NCBI RefSeq assembly: GCF_900101685.1
Contig: NZ_FMZZ01000006.1
Location: 248,001 to 312,000, forward strand
Length of the DNA: 64,000 nucleotides
Source of the DNA: Actinokineospora iranica
GTDB taxonomy: Bacteria > Actinomycetota > Actinomycetes > Mycobacteriales > Pseudonocardiaceae
Direction: 5' to 3'
The number at the start of each line of letters is the position of its first letter. The first letter of the stretch is position 1. The position numbers and the translations under genes were made by a program. Under the pieces are notes generated by a model. The model was not told the DNA's origin, searched no databases, and worked only from the letters and a program-made list of their open reading frames with translations. Shown piece after piece: positions 10,524-18,284 of this stretch.

Positions 10524-10543
10524 CATCCACAGAGGGGGAACCC

Positions 10544-11005
10544 ATGCCAGAAGGAACCGAGCAGGCACCCGCCGACCTCGAAACGCAGGTCGCGACCGAG
10601 GTGGCCCTGCGCAAACTGCTCAAGATCCCGGGACAACTGTTCCCCGGGATGCCCACGCCCGGCATAGCCCCCACCACCGGCGCGGGCGACGGCCACTACG
10701 CCATCTCCAGCATCGCCGAACTCGACAGCCTGATCAAACAGTGGGAGGCCCTTCGCGACAGAATCCGGACAAACCGGGTCAAGCTAGAGGCAGTGCGCGG
10801 CCTGATCAAGCCGCTGGCTGGAGACGACGCGAGCAAGCAGGAGGCCGAGGCCAGCCAGGCGAGCATGGATGCCGCGATCAACCACAATCGCAGCATGGGC
10901 GACTACGTGCAGGGGTACATCGATACGCTGGCCGCAGCCCGGCACGAGTACGAGAACACCGAAGGCCACAACGCCACCACCCTGAACACCGCCGACGGAG
11001 CCTGA
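10544..11005 (+). CDS. PE-like ESX substrate candidate with YxxxE signal
   Basis: A 153-residue helical protein starting 20 bases after espG behind an AGAGGGGG ribosome binding site. It has a short flexible N-terminus, then two long predicted helices (about 45-75 and 90-135) separated by a turn. Near the C-terminus YENTE fits the YxxxD/E type VII secretion signal, which in PE proteins follows the second helix. There is no WXG motif. Together with the PPE-like protein three genes on it could form a PE-PPE style pair handled by the EspG encoded upstream. The family name is uncertain; the reading is by position and motif. Confidence 0.6.
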   Translation: MPEGTEQAPADLETQVATEVALRKLLKIPGQLFPGMPTPGIAPTTGAGDGHYAISSIAELDSLIKQWEALRDRIRTNRVKLEAVRGLIKPLAGDDASKQEAEASQASMDAAINHNRSMGDYVQGYIDTLAAARHEYENTEGHNATTLNTADGA

Positions 11006-11012
11006 CACCACC

Positions 11013-11633
11013 ATGCGCCACCCCGCCCTCACCCTCACCGGCCTCGCCCTGATCGCCGCCGCACTCACCGCCTGCACCGAAAACGGCACCCCGACGCCCA
11101 CCACCAACGGTGGCACCACCAACACAGGCACCAGCAGCAGCGCGCCCGCGCCGGACAACACCTACGGCGCGCCCCGGGTCACCGACCCCATCGACGCCGC
11201 CGCCTTCATCGACAAACCCTGCACACTGCTCACCACCACCCAAACCACCACCCTCGGACTCGCCCCCCAAGGCAAACAAGACCAAGCTCAAGGTGCGCAA
11301 TTTTGCACCTGGCTCACTCCCGATGAGCGAGAGGACTACACCGTCGGATTCCTCGCCGCCAACAAAAACGGCCTGTCCGACACCTACCGCGCCGACCAAA
11401 CCAACCCCAACCACTCGGCCTACTTCGAACCCACCACCGTCAGCGGCTACCCCGCGGTCTTCGAAGACGGCAACGACGACCGTGACCGCGGGTACTGCAA
11501 TATCGTCGTCGGCGTCCGCGACGAACTCACCTTCCGCGTCGGAGCAGGAGGCGGCCCCAAAGGCAAAGCCTGCGACGACAAAATCAAACAAATCGCCGAA
11601 CAAGCGATCGCCACCATGAAAAACGGGGGCTGA
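11013..11633 (+). CDS. DUF3558 family lipoprotein
   Basis: A 206-residue lipoprotein. The signal peptide ends in LTAC (lipid Cys at about 22), followed by a threonine-rich spacer. The globular part begins with AFIDKPCTLLT and has further cysteines at FCTW, YCNI and KACDD, the pattern of DUF3558, a family common in Pseudonocardiaceae next to ESX substrate genes. It starts 8 bases after the PE-like gene, within the same operon. A role as a surface partner for the secreted pair is inferred from synteny. Confidence 0.8.
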   Translation: MRHPALTLTGLALIAAALTACTENGTPTPTTNGGTTNTGTSSSAPAPDNTYGAPRVTDPIDAAAFIDKPCTLLTTTQTTTLGLAPQGKQDQAQGAQFCTWLTPDEREDYTVGFLAANKNGLSDTYRADQTNPNHSAYFEPTTVSGYPAVFEDGNDDRDRGYCNIVVGVRDELTFRVGAGGGPKGKACDDKIKQIAEQAIATMKNGG

Positions 11634-11698
11634 CATGGCAGCACACACCGTTGTGGCCGTCTGGCTAATCTAGAAGGTCCTGAGAGAGGGGGAGTGAC

Positions 11699-12952
11699 GT
11701 GGCGGGGCTCACCGGGCAACAGATTTTTGACAACTTCCACAATGCGCAGGGTGTCCAGGAGCGACACGAGGCCGCTGATGGCCTCAAGAAGTTGCTCAAA
11801 GAGTACGAGCAGTGCGCGGACGATGTGTTGGCGCTGACTACCTCTATGGACTCGATGTGGCAGGGGGATGCTTCGGGGGCGGCGCAGCGGGGGGCTGCGC
11901 CGTTGATTGTGGAGCATCGGTTGGCCTCGCCGGAGTTCGGGAAGGCTCAGGATCTCACTGGGCGGCAGTTGGATTCCTTTGAGCAGGCCAAGAACTCCGT
12001 GCAGCCGATTCCGGAACAGCCGAAAGAGCCGGGGTTCTGGGATGATGTGACGAGCCTAGGTGGGGCCAGCGAGGATTACGAAGGAAAGCTGCGGGAGTAC
12101 AACGCCGCGAATGAGCACAATGTCGCGGTGATGCGGGCCTATGAGGACGCGTCTGGGTATAACGCGAGCGGTATGCCTACCGAATTCGGGGAGATGGCGC
12201 CGCCGCCGGGTGAGGTGGCTGTCGAGCAGCCGCCGCCGCCGAGTGAGCGGGTTGATCCGCCTGGGCGGCGGGAGACGCCGACGACGACCGGTGGTGGGGA
12301 CTCGGCTTGGCGGACGACTGGGAGCCTGCTGGAGGACGACTCGGTGACGCCGTCGCAGGTGACGGCGGCGAGTGGGTGGACGGCTCCGGGGGCGGTGCCT
12401 GCGGCCGGGGTGGAGCCGGGGCCGGTGCGGACGCCGGTCGGGCCGCCGCCCGGTGGATCTGGGTACCCGGTGCAGCCGCCGGGGATGGTGCCGCCGGGGA
12501 TGGTGCCGCCGGGGATGCGGCCGCCGGGGAACTCGCTGCGGGGACTCGGTGGTGGTCCCGGCGGGGGCGGCGGCGGCGCTGGTGGGCGTGGCGGCGGGTT
12601 CGGTCCGGGTGGGGCCGGGGCGCGCGGTGCGTATGGCGGCGGCGGGGGCGGCGGGTTCGGCCCGAACAACCCGGGTGGCAGCGTGAGCGGCACCGGGCCG
12701 GGGGCGGGGGCCCGTTCTGGCGCGCTGGCGGGCGCCGGTATGGGCGCGGACGACGGCCATGGGGCGCAGAACCGAGGCGCGGCGGCGGGCGGCGGCCGGG
12801 GCGGGGCCGGTGGGCCGATGGGCGGCGGCGGGGGCGGCGGCCAAGGCGGGGAGGACAGTGAGCGCACGGCGCCGTCTTACCTGCTGGAGGCCGATCCGGA
12901 CGCGCTCTTCGGCACCGACGAGATCACCGCTCCCCCAGTCATCGGCGAGTAG
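11699..12952 (+). CDS. PPE-like WXG helical protein with long Pro/Gly-rich tail
   Basis: A 417-residue protein with an N-terminal helical domain of about 170 residues and a low-complexity tail. The helical part carries WQGDASGAA at about 53-61, a WXG turn between helices as in ESX substrates. The tail (about 175-385) is proline-rich with three PPGM units, then almost continuous glycine. The last 26 residues (from PSYLLEADPDALF) are ordinary again and probably conserved. The start is GTG at 11699 behind GAGAGGGGG. It is the last gene of the EspG operon. Codon choice is noticeably more G-rich than in the three genes before it, mostly because of the glycine tail. Confidence 0.75.
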   Translation: MAGLTGQQIFDNFHNAQGVQERHEAADGLKKLLKEYEQCADDVLALTTSMDSMWQGDASGAAQRGAAPLIVEHRLASPEFGKAQDLTGRQLDSFEQAKNSVQPIPEQPKEPGFWDDVTSLGGASEDYEGKLREYNAANEHNVAVMRAYEDASGYNASGMPTEFGEMAPPPGEVAVEQPPPPSERVDPPGRRETPTTTGGGDSAWRTTGSLLEDDSVTPSQVTAASGWTAPGAVPAAGVEPGPVRTPVGPPPGGSGYPVQPPGMVPPGMVPPGMRPPGNSLRGLGGGPGGGGGGAGGRGGGFGPGGAGARGAYGGGGGGGFGPNNPGGSVSGTGPGAGARSGALAGAGMGADDGHGAQNRGAAAGGGRGGAGGPMGGGGGGGQGGEDSERTAPSYLLEADPDALFGTDEITAPPVIGE

Positions 12953-12963
12953 TGAGACCGTGT

Positions 12964-12987
12964 AGGCGGCCCACATCGGGGCCGCCT
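12964..12987 (+). terminator. Terminator of the ESX substrate operon
   Basis: A 9-bp perfect stem (AGGCGGCCC at 12964) with a 6-base loop, 11 bases after the PPE-like gene stop. Confidence 0.7.
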
Positions 12988-12992
12988 TCACG

Positions 12993-13165
12993 CTGGTTCC
13001 GTGGGACGCGCCGCGCTCAAAGTCACTGATCGCGGCCGTCCAGCCGGGCAGCGCCGCGCGCAGGGTCGTGGTCAGCCACGTCGCGGGCACCCGGCCTGCC
13101 ACCGCGCGCGGCTGCGGGCCGTCGATCGCGGCGGTCTGGCGCGAGTAAGCGCCGGCACATTGTGC
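12993..13165 (-). pseudogene. Possible gene remnant downstream of the EamA gene
   Basis: On the minus strand a stop-free stretch from about 13165 reads as protein-like sequence (AYSRQTAAIDG, then LPGWTAAISDFERGAS) and runs into the terminator hairpin at 12964-12987. It has no credible start or ribosome binding site. It may be the tail of a decayed gene or chance; I do not recognise it. Confidence 0.2.
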
Positions 13166-14098
13166 TCACCGTGAAGCCGTGCGCGGCGCTGGGCGGTTGT
13201 GTGTAAGAGGCCCTGGACTGGATCGCCGCGTTTGACGGGGAGGACTGGACAAGCCGAGCGCGGCACCCGCGCCGACAACCAGGACGCCCGCTATCGCCGT
13301 CCAGGTAAGCGATTGCGCTCCCATCGCCACGGAGACGACCAGTCCGGCAACCGGCATGACGCCGATCAGGACCCCGGCCCGGTCCGGGCCGAGAACGTTG
13401 ACAGCGTGGTACCAGAGCACGAAGGCGACCACGGTTAGCACTGCCACCACCAACAGAGCGCTTACCTCCGCGCCGGTAGGCGTCCGCCAAGCTTCCCGTC
13501 CGTCCACAAAGGTCGCGAGGGCGATGCCCGCGCCCGCCGCGATCACGTGACACCACAGGGCAACCGGCAAGGCGCCACGCCTGCGGACCACATTTACCGC
13601 GAGCAAGGTAAACGCCGCTTCGCAGAGCATCGTCAGCACTGCCAGCACTAGACCGGGGCCTGACCATGTGCCGCCGCCGGACAGCACTGCCACCCCCGCG
13701 ACCACCACCACCGCGCCAACGAGAGTGCGAAGAGCGGGCCTCTTACGCGCGAGCATCGGCCCGACGGCGGCAAGCACCAGCGGGCTGCCGCCCAGCACGG
13801 CGGCGACCAACCCGGGCTCGGCGTGGTGCTGCGCGGCGATCATGGCGGCGTTGAACCCGAGCATCCCCACCGCCGCGATGGCCAGCAGCGCCGGCATGTC
13901 CGCGACGCGGGGCAACCCGATCCTGGCCCGCCGAGCCCACGCCCACCCCGCCAGCAGCACCGCCCCCAGCCCGTAGCGCAGAGACTGCCCGGAGAGCAGC
14001 GGATAGTCCACCAGCAGCCCCGAAACCGGCACGGAACCGCCGATCATCGCGGCGGTCAGCACGCCCGCGCCGACAGCGAGCCGAGAGGAGAAGGTCAC
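13166..14098 (-). CDS. EamA/DMT superfamily transporter
   Basis: About 310 residues with roughly ten hydrophobic segments arranged as two five-helix repeats, as in EamA exporters. The GTG at 14098 was chosen because the sequence from there (TFSSRLAVGAGVLTAAMIGG) begins at the first membrane helix; a longer form starting with ATG at 14164 would overlap the operator-like repeats. The C-terminal 30 residues are polar and cytoplasmic. It is divergent from a MocR-type regulator, an arrangement in which the regulator commonly controls the transporter. The substrate is unknown; amino acid or vitamin B6 related export is a family-level guess. Confidence 0.85.
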   Translation of the reverse strand: MTFSSRLAVGAGVLTAAMIGGSVPVSGLLVDYPLLSGQSLRYGLGAVLLAGWAWARRARIGLPRVADMPALLAIAAVGMLGFNAAMIAAQHHAEPGLVAAVLGGSPLVLAAVGPMLARKRPALRTLVGAVVVVAGVAVLSGGGTWSGPGLVLAVLTMLCEAAFTLLAVNVVRRRGALPVALWCHVIAAGAGIALATFVDGREAWRTPTGAEVSALLVVAVLTVVAFVLWYHAVNVLGPDRAGVLIGVMPVAGLVVSVAMGAQSLTWTAIAGVLVVGAGAALGLSSPPRQTRRSSPGPLTHNRPAPRTASR

Positions 14099-14117
14099 GG
14101 CGCGAGCCTGCCGACTC

Positions 14118-14167
14118 AGTGGACCAGAGGTAAGTTCCACTTCTCGGCTCACGAAGTGGTCCACTTC
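14118..14167. promoter_or_regulatory. Candidate MocR operator between divergent genes
   Basis: A perfect inverted repeat, GAAGTGG-T-CCACTTC at 14153-14167, sits 33 bases before the MocR start. Further half-sites are GTGGACCA at 14119 and TCCACTTC at 14136. Clustered half-sites of this sort, shared by a MocR gene and its divergent neighbour, suggest autoregulation and control of the transporter. Confidence 0.55.
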
Positions 14168-14199
14168 TTTCCGGCGCGGCGGAAGTAGGGTCTGCGTCC

Positions 14200-15603
14200 A
14201 TGACCGCCGACTGGTCCGCGTTCCGTGAACTCCTGGTCCCCGACCTGGCCCAGGCTCCCCGGGGCAGGCGGGGGAAAGCGCTGGAATCCGCGTTGCGCGC
14301 GGCGATCCGGGAAGGCAGGCTGCCCACCGGGACGCGGCTGCCGTCGAGCCGGGACCTGGCCGGGCAGCTCGGCATGGCGCGCGGCACGGTCACGGCGAGC
14401 TACGCGCAGCTGACCGCCGAAGGGTATTTGCGCACACGGCAAGGGTCGGGCACGACGGTGGCCGCCGCGCCCGTCGGGTCGGCGGCGCCCGCGCGGGCGC
14501 CCGTCGAGGTTCGGCGGTGGCGGTATGACCTGCGGCCGGGAGTGCCCGCGTTGAGCGCTTTCCCGCGCGCCGAGTGGCAGGCGGCGAGTCGCGCGGGCTT
14601 GGCCGCGCTCTCCGACGACGAGTTGGGTTACCCCGACCCGGCAGGGCTGCCCGCGTTGCGGTTAGAGCTGGCCGCTTACCTGGGGCGGGTCAGGGCTGTC
14701 GACGCGGCGGATGTCCTGATCACTCACGGCGTCGCGGAAAGCCAGTCGCTGATCGCGGCGGTGTTGCGGAAAGCGGGGCACCGGACGATCGCGGTCGAGG
14801 ACCCGACGCATCCGGGGGCGGTGGAGATGCTGGCGGCGCACGGGTTGCGGCCGATCCCGGTCCCGGTGGACGACGCGGGTCTGCGGGTGGACCGGTTGCC
14901 GCGCGGCGGATGCCGTGCCGTGCTGGTCACCTCTGCCCACCAGTTCCCGCTCGGCGTGGTGCTCAGCCCGCAGCGCCGCCGCGCACTGGTCGCCTGGGCC
15001 CAGGAGCGCGACGGGTACGTGTTGGAGGACGACTACGACGCCGAGCACCGCTACGACCGGCCCGCCGTCGGCACGACACAGGTGCTCGACCGGGACCGTG
15101 TCGTTTACCTGGGCAGCGTTAGCAAGGTCTTGGCACCCGCGATCCGGTTGGGGTGGATGGTCGTACCGGCCGCTCTCCGCGATCAGGCGGTCGACCGCAA
15201 ACGACTGTCGGACTTGGGCTGCTCGCCCTTACCGCAAGCCGCCTTGGCCCACCTGCTGCGCACCGGCGGCTATGACCGGCATCTGCGCCGCAGCAGGCTG
15301 CTCTACCGCCGCAGGCGCGACGCCCTGGTGGCCGCTGTCGCCGCCGAACTGCCCGGCTGGCAGGCGCACGGCGTCGCAGCAGGCCTTCACTTGGTCCTGC
15401 GCCTGCCGGACGGCTCAGACGACACCGTTGTGCAGAACGCGCTCGCCGAGCGGGGTGTGAACGCGCCCGCGCTGTCCGGCTACTCGCTTACCGAGCCGCC
15501 GTTCCCTGGCCTGGTCGTCGGTTACGCGTCCCTGTCCCCCGACCGTCTCCGCGCGGCGGTAAGTGAGATCGCCGCTGTCTTCAGCGGTCGGCCAAGCCGC
15601 TAA
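14200..15603 (+). CDS. MocR-like PLP-dependent transcriptional regulator
   Basis: A 467-residue protein with a GntR-type winged helix at the N-terminus (LPTGTRLPSSRDLAGQLG, then RGTVTASYAQL at about 45-75) and a fold-type I aminotransferase-like domain. The PLP region has LEDDYDAEHRYDRP and the lysine of YLGSVSKVLAP. MocR/PdxR proteins use bound PLP as an effector, not for catalysis. The ATG at 14200 is close to the inverted repeat at 14153. The divergent EamA gene is the likely target. Its 3' end overlaps the next gene on the other strand by 23 bases. Confidence 0.92.
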   Translation: MTADWSAFRELLVPDLAQAPRGRRGKALESALRAAIREGRLPTGTRLPSSRDLAGQLGMARGTVTASYAQLTAEGYLRTRQGSGTTVAAAPVGSAAPARAPVEVRRWRYDLRPGVPALSAFPRAEWQAASRAGLAALSDDELGYPDPAGLPALRLELAAYLGRVRAVDAADVLITHGVAESQSLIAAVLRKAGHRTIAVEDPTHPGAVEMLAAHGLRPIPVPVDDAGLRVDRLPRGGCRAVLVTSAHQFPLGVVLSPQRRRALVAWAQERDGYVLEDDYDAEHRYDRPAVGTTQVLDRDRVVYLGSVSKVLAPAIRLGWMVVPAALRDQAVDRKRLSDLGCSPLPQAALAHLLRTGGYDRHLRRSRLLYRRRRDALVAAVAAELPGWQAHGVAAGLHLVLRLPDGSDDTVVQNALAERGVNAPALSGYSLTEPPFPGLVVGYASLSPDRLRAAVSEIAAVFSGRPSR

Positions 15604-16282
15604 GCAGGTCGCCGGTAGCGTCGCGGGCGTCGTGGAGCGCGGCGCGGGCCGAGCCGAGCGCGGCGGCCAGCGCGTCGGGATCACCGCCGGGAAACCGGCC
15701 GACGCCCGCGGTGACCCGGGTCAGGGTCTTCGTGATGAACTCCATGGTGTCCAGGTGCAGGTCGCGCAGCGCCTGGTATTCCAGCGGTTTCGCGAGCCGG
15801 GCCTCGACTTTCCGCAGCCGGTCCGCCGCGGCCGGGTCGTCGTCAGCGAGCGGGGCCAGCCGCTCTCGCTCGCCGCCCAGCGCGGCCACGTCGACGGCGT
15901 CGACCTTCCGCTCGATCACGGCGAGCCGTCGTCCGATCCTCTCCGCCAACCGGACAACGCTCTCGGCCAGCGCCGCCGGTTTCGCGTACTGAGGGTCGCG
16001 CTTCGACTCCGCCCGCAAGACCGTGACGGCGGACCGGCAGCGGACAAGCAGGTCGTCCAGGTGGGCAAGCTCGGGCGAGCGCACGGCGGGCTCTTCGGTC
16101 CCGCCTATCAATCTGATCGCGACTGTGACACCACAGAACAGCACCCCGACGCCGACCCCTGCGCTTACCGCCGCAGCGGTTGGGAGCACGTCTTCAGTCA
16201 GCGACCACGCCAGGCCGCCCACCGCGGCCGAGAGCAATAAGAGCCAGGCGTCAGACAGTTCTGCCCGTAGGCGGGAAGTCAT
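15581..16282 (-). CDS. Hypothetical membrane protein with helical cytoplasmic domain
   Basis: A 233-residue protein I do not recognise. Two hydrophobic segments lie near the N-terminus (AWLLLLSAAVGGLAWSL at about 12-28 and VSAGVGVGVLFCGVTVAI at about 39-56). The remaining 170 residues are highly charged and mostly helical, with coiled-coil character around ESVVRLAERIGRRLAVIERK. Its stop overlaps the 3' end of the MocR gene tail to tail. The neighbour upstream on the same strand is the vWA protein, 26 bases away, so the two may be co-transcribed. Confidence 0.7.
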   Translation of the reverse strand: MTSRLRAELSDAWLLLLSAAVGGLAWSLTEDVLPTAAAVSAGVGVGVLFCGVTVAIRLIGGTEEPAVRSPELAHLDDLLVRCRSAVTVLRAESKRDPQYAKPAALAESVVRLAERIGRRLAVIERKVDAVDVAALGGERERLAPLADDDPAAADRLRKVEARLAKPLEYQALRDLHLDTMEFITKTLTRVTAGVGRFPGGDPDALAAALGSARAALHDARDATGDLLSGLADR

Positions 16283-16308
16283 GCGGCCAGTCTGCCGTCA
16301 CCTTCGGG

Positions 16309-18075
16309 TCAGAAGTTCGACAGCACGGACTCGACCACCTGCGTGATGGCAGTCGGGTCGGTCGAGTCGTAGACCGCGCCCGTGGACGCGGTGGCGACGC
16401 GTTCCAGGACGGACTTGTCCGAGCTCGCGCTGTAGGCGACGGCGAAGACCGGGATCGTGGGGCGGCCCGACGCGGGCGCGACGTCGGTTAAGAGCTGCTC
16501 CAGCGCATAAGAGGACTCCCGGTATTCGTTCGCCCCGTCGCTGAGCACGACCACGGCGTTGATCCGCGACGGGTCGTACCCGGCCCGCAGCGACTCCACC
16601 GCGTCTCGGACGGTGACATACAGCCCCGTGCTGCCGTCCGGGGCCATCGCGTCGACCGCGGCGGTCAGCGCGGGCCGCCGCTGCCCCACCGGCCCGACCG
16701 GCACCAGCGGCCGCCACGGCGTGCTCTCCCCCGGCCGCGCGCCGCTGAACTCCCACAGCCCGACCTGGTCGTCGTCGGCCAGCAGCGCGGGGTCGCTGAT
16801 CCGCTTGGCGGCGGACTTCGCCAGCGACATCCGGGTGTTCTCGGCGCTGACCGGCTCGCGCATACTGCCCGACACGTCCACGACGAACAGCACGTTGGCC
16901 CGTTTGCGCACCTTCTCCCAGAGATCGCGCACGGCCTGCATCGCCGGTTCCTCCGGGGTCGGCACCGGCCGGTAGCCCTCGCGGTCCTGGGCGGCGCGGA
17001 ACCCGGCGTCGATGAACCGCTGCTGCTGGGCGGGCTCGGTGACGTAATCCAGGAACACTCGGGCGGCCTCTTGTTTGGCGGGGTCAGCCCAAGGCAGCAC
17101 CAGGTAAGGGTTGTCGTGCAGCGTTGTGCCCTCTTCGGGTAAGACCGGCACCAGTTTCGTCGTAGGCGGCGTGCGGGGATCGCCGGACCCGACGAGGTGC
17201 CCCTGGTTGTAGCGGCGGACGACGAACTCCTCCAGCACGACGGCGTTGATGTAGCCCGAGGCGTCGCCCCGCCGGTCCGCCTCGTAGAGGTTGTTCACGA
17301 ACGCCGACGACGTCTCGCCGTAGTGCACCGCCGCCGTCTCCATGGCGGCGACGTCGTCTTGGACGCGCGAATCCAGCAGGGTCTCCGCGGTGAGCGGCGC
17401 GCCGTTGAGCACCGCGGACACCAGGGAGATGGTGGCGTTCAACCCCGTGGTGGACTCTCTCGGGTTGGTCTTACCGAGGGTGAACCGCCCCCAGTCCGGT
17501 TTCCCGCGCGCGGCCCAGCCCCGCGGATCGCGGACCAGCGCGAGCAGGTCCTTCCACCCGAGACCACCGTTCGCGACGCCGAGAGCATCGGCCACCGGCT
17601 CCGGCATGGCGATCACCAGCGGCGTCGAGGTGACCGACGGGACGTCCTGCGGCACCTGGATCGCGTTGGCGACGCCGTTCGCGCGGTCGTAGCGCAACCG
17701 CTGCAACCACACACTGGACGACGGGGCGAACACGTCCGGCCGGGGCCCATCCACCGCCTCGTCCCACCGCTGGTCGGCGCCGCGCCGGAGCAGCCGCACC
17801 ACGTCGCTGGTCTGCCGGACCTGGACCCGGGGACGGACACAGCGGCCGTCACCGATGCCGCGCCCGGAGGTCGCCGCGTCCTCGGCCAGCGCCGCGAGGA
17901 TCGGGGCCTTCTCGTCGGAGCTGTACACCAGGAACTCGACGCAGTCGCTGGATGTGGCCACGTGCCCGCCGACGTCGGCGTCGGTCGGCGCGCACTGCCG
18001 GATCAGCACGATCACGAGCAACGCGACCACGGCGGCGGCGGTCAAGGACAGAGCCCGGCGGCGCGAAGGGGTCAT
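16309..18075 (-). CDS. Exported protein with substrate-binding and vWA domains
   Basis: A 588-residue protein. After the charged start MTPSRRRA a transmembrane or signal helix (about 10-28) leads to an extracellular region. Residues about 45-360 resemble a periplasmic binding protein of the SBP_bac_11 class. From about 395 a von Willebrand A domain follows, with the MIDAS motif DVSGSM and a later VVLSDGANE. The ATG at 18075 has a GGAAG site 8 bases upstream. Fused SBP-vWA proteins are common in actinomycetes; the ligand is unknown. It lies upstream of the membrane protein gene at 15581 and is divergent from the ligase gene. Confidence 0.85.
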   Translation of the reverse strand: MTPSRRRALSLTAAAVVALLVIVLIRQCAPTDADVGGHVATSSDCVEFLVYSSDEKAPILAALAEDAATSGRGIGDGRCVRPRVQVRQTSDVVRLLRRGADQRWDEAVDGPRPDVFAPSSSVWLQRLRYDRANGVANAIQVPQDVPSVTSTPLVIAMPEPVADALGVANGGLGWKDLLALVRDPRGWAARGKPDWGRFTLGKTNPRESTTGLNATISLVSAVLNGAPLTAETLLDSRVQDDVAAMETAAVHYGETSSAFVNNLYEADRRGDASGYINAVVLEEFVVRRYNQGHLVGSGDPRTPPTTKLVPVLPEEGTTLHDNPYLVLPWADPAKQEAARVFLDYVTEPAQQQRFIDAGFRAAQDREGYRPVPTPEEPAMQAVRDLWEKVRKRANVLFVVDVSGSMREPVSAENTRMSLAKSAAKRISDPALLADDDQVGLWEFSGARPGESTPWRPLVPVGPVGQRRPALTAAVDAMAPDGSTGLYVTVRDAVESLRAGYDPSRINAVVVLSDGANEYRESSYALEQLLTDVAPASGRPTIPVFAVAYSASSDKSVLERVATASTGAVYDSTDPTAITQVVESVLSNF

Positions 18076-18284
18076 CACGTCCACTTCCGTGTGGGGATGA
18101 GGCGACATAAGAGGCATCGGGATAGCGGGGCTTCTGATGACGCGATTGAGCGGAATCGGTCGTCACATAGCCATAAGTTGGCCGGAAATCCGCTTGTTGT
18201 TCACGAAGTCTTGGCCTCGGTGAACACGTGGTCGACCACCTCGGCTCTCCGGCGATTGTCGGTGGTCAGGGGGACGATGGGGCG

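Noticed and set aside
12481-12530. Tandem 15-base units in the PPE-like gene as a mobile or CRISPR-like array
   Set aside because: They simply encode repeated PPGMV residues inside one coding sequence, without spacers.
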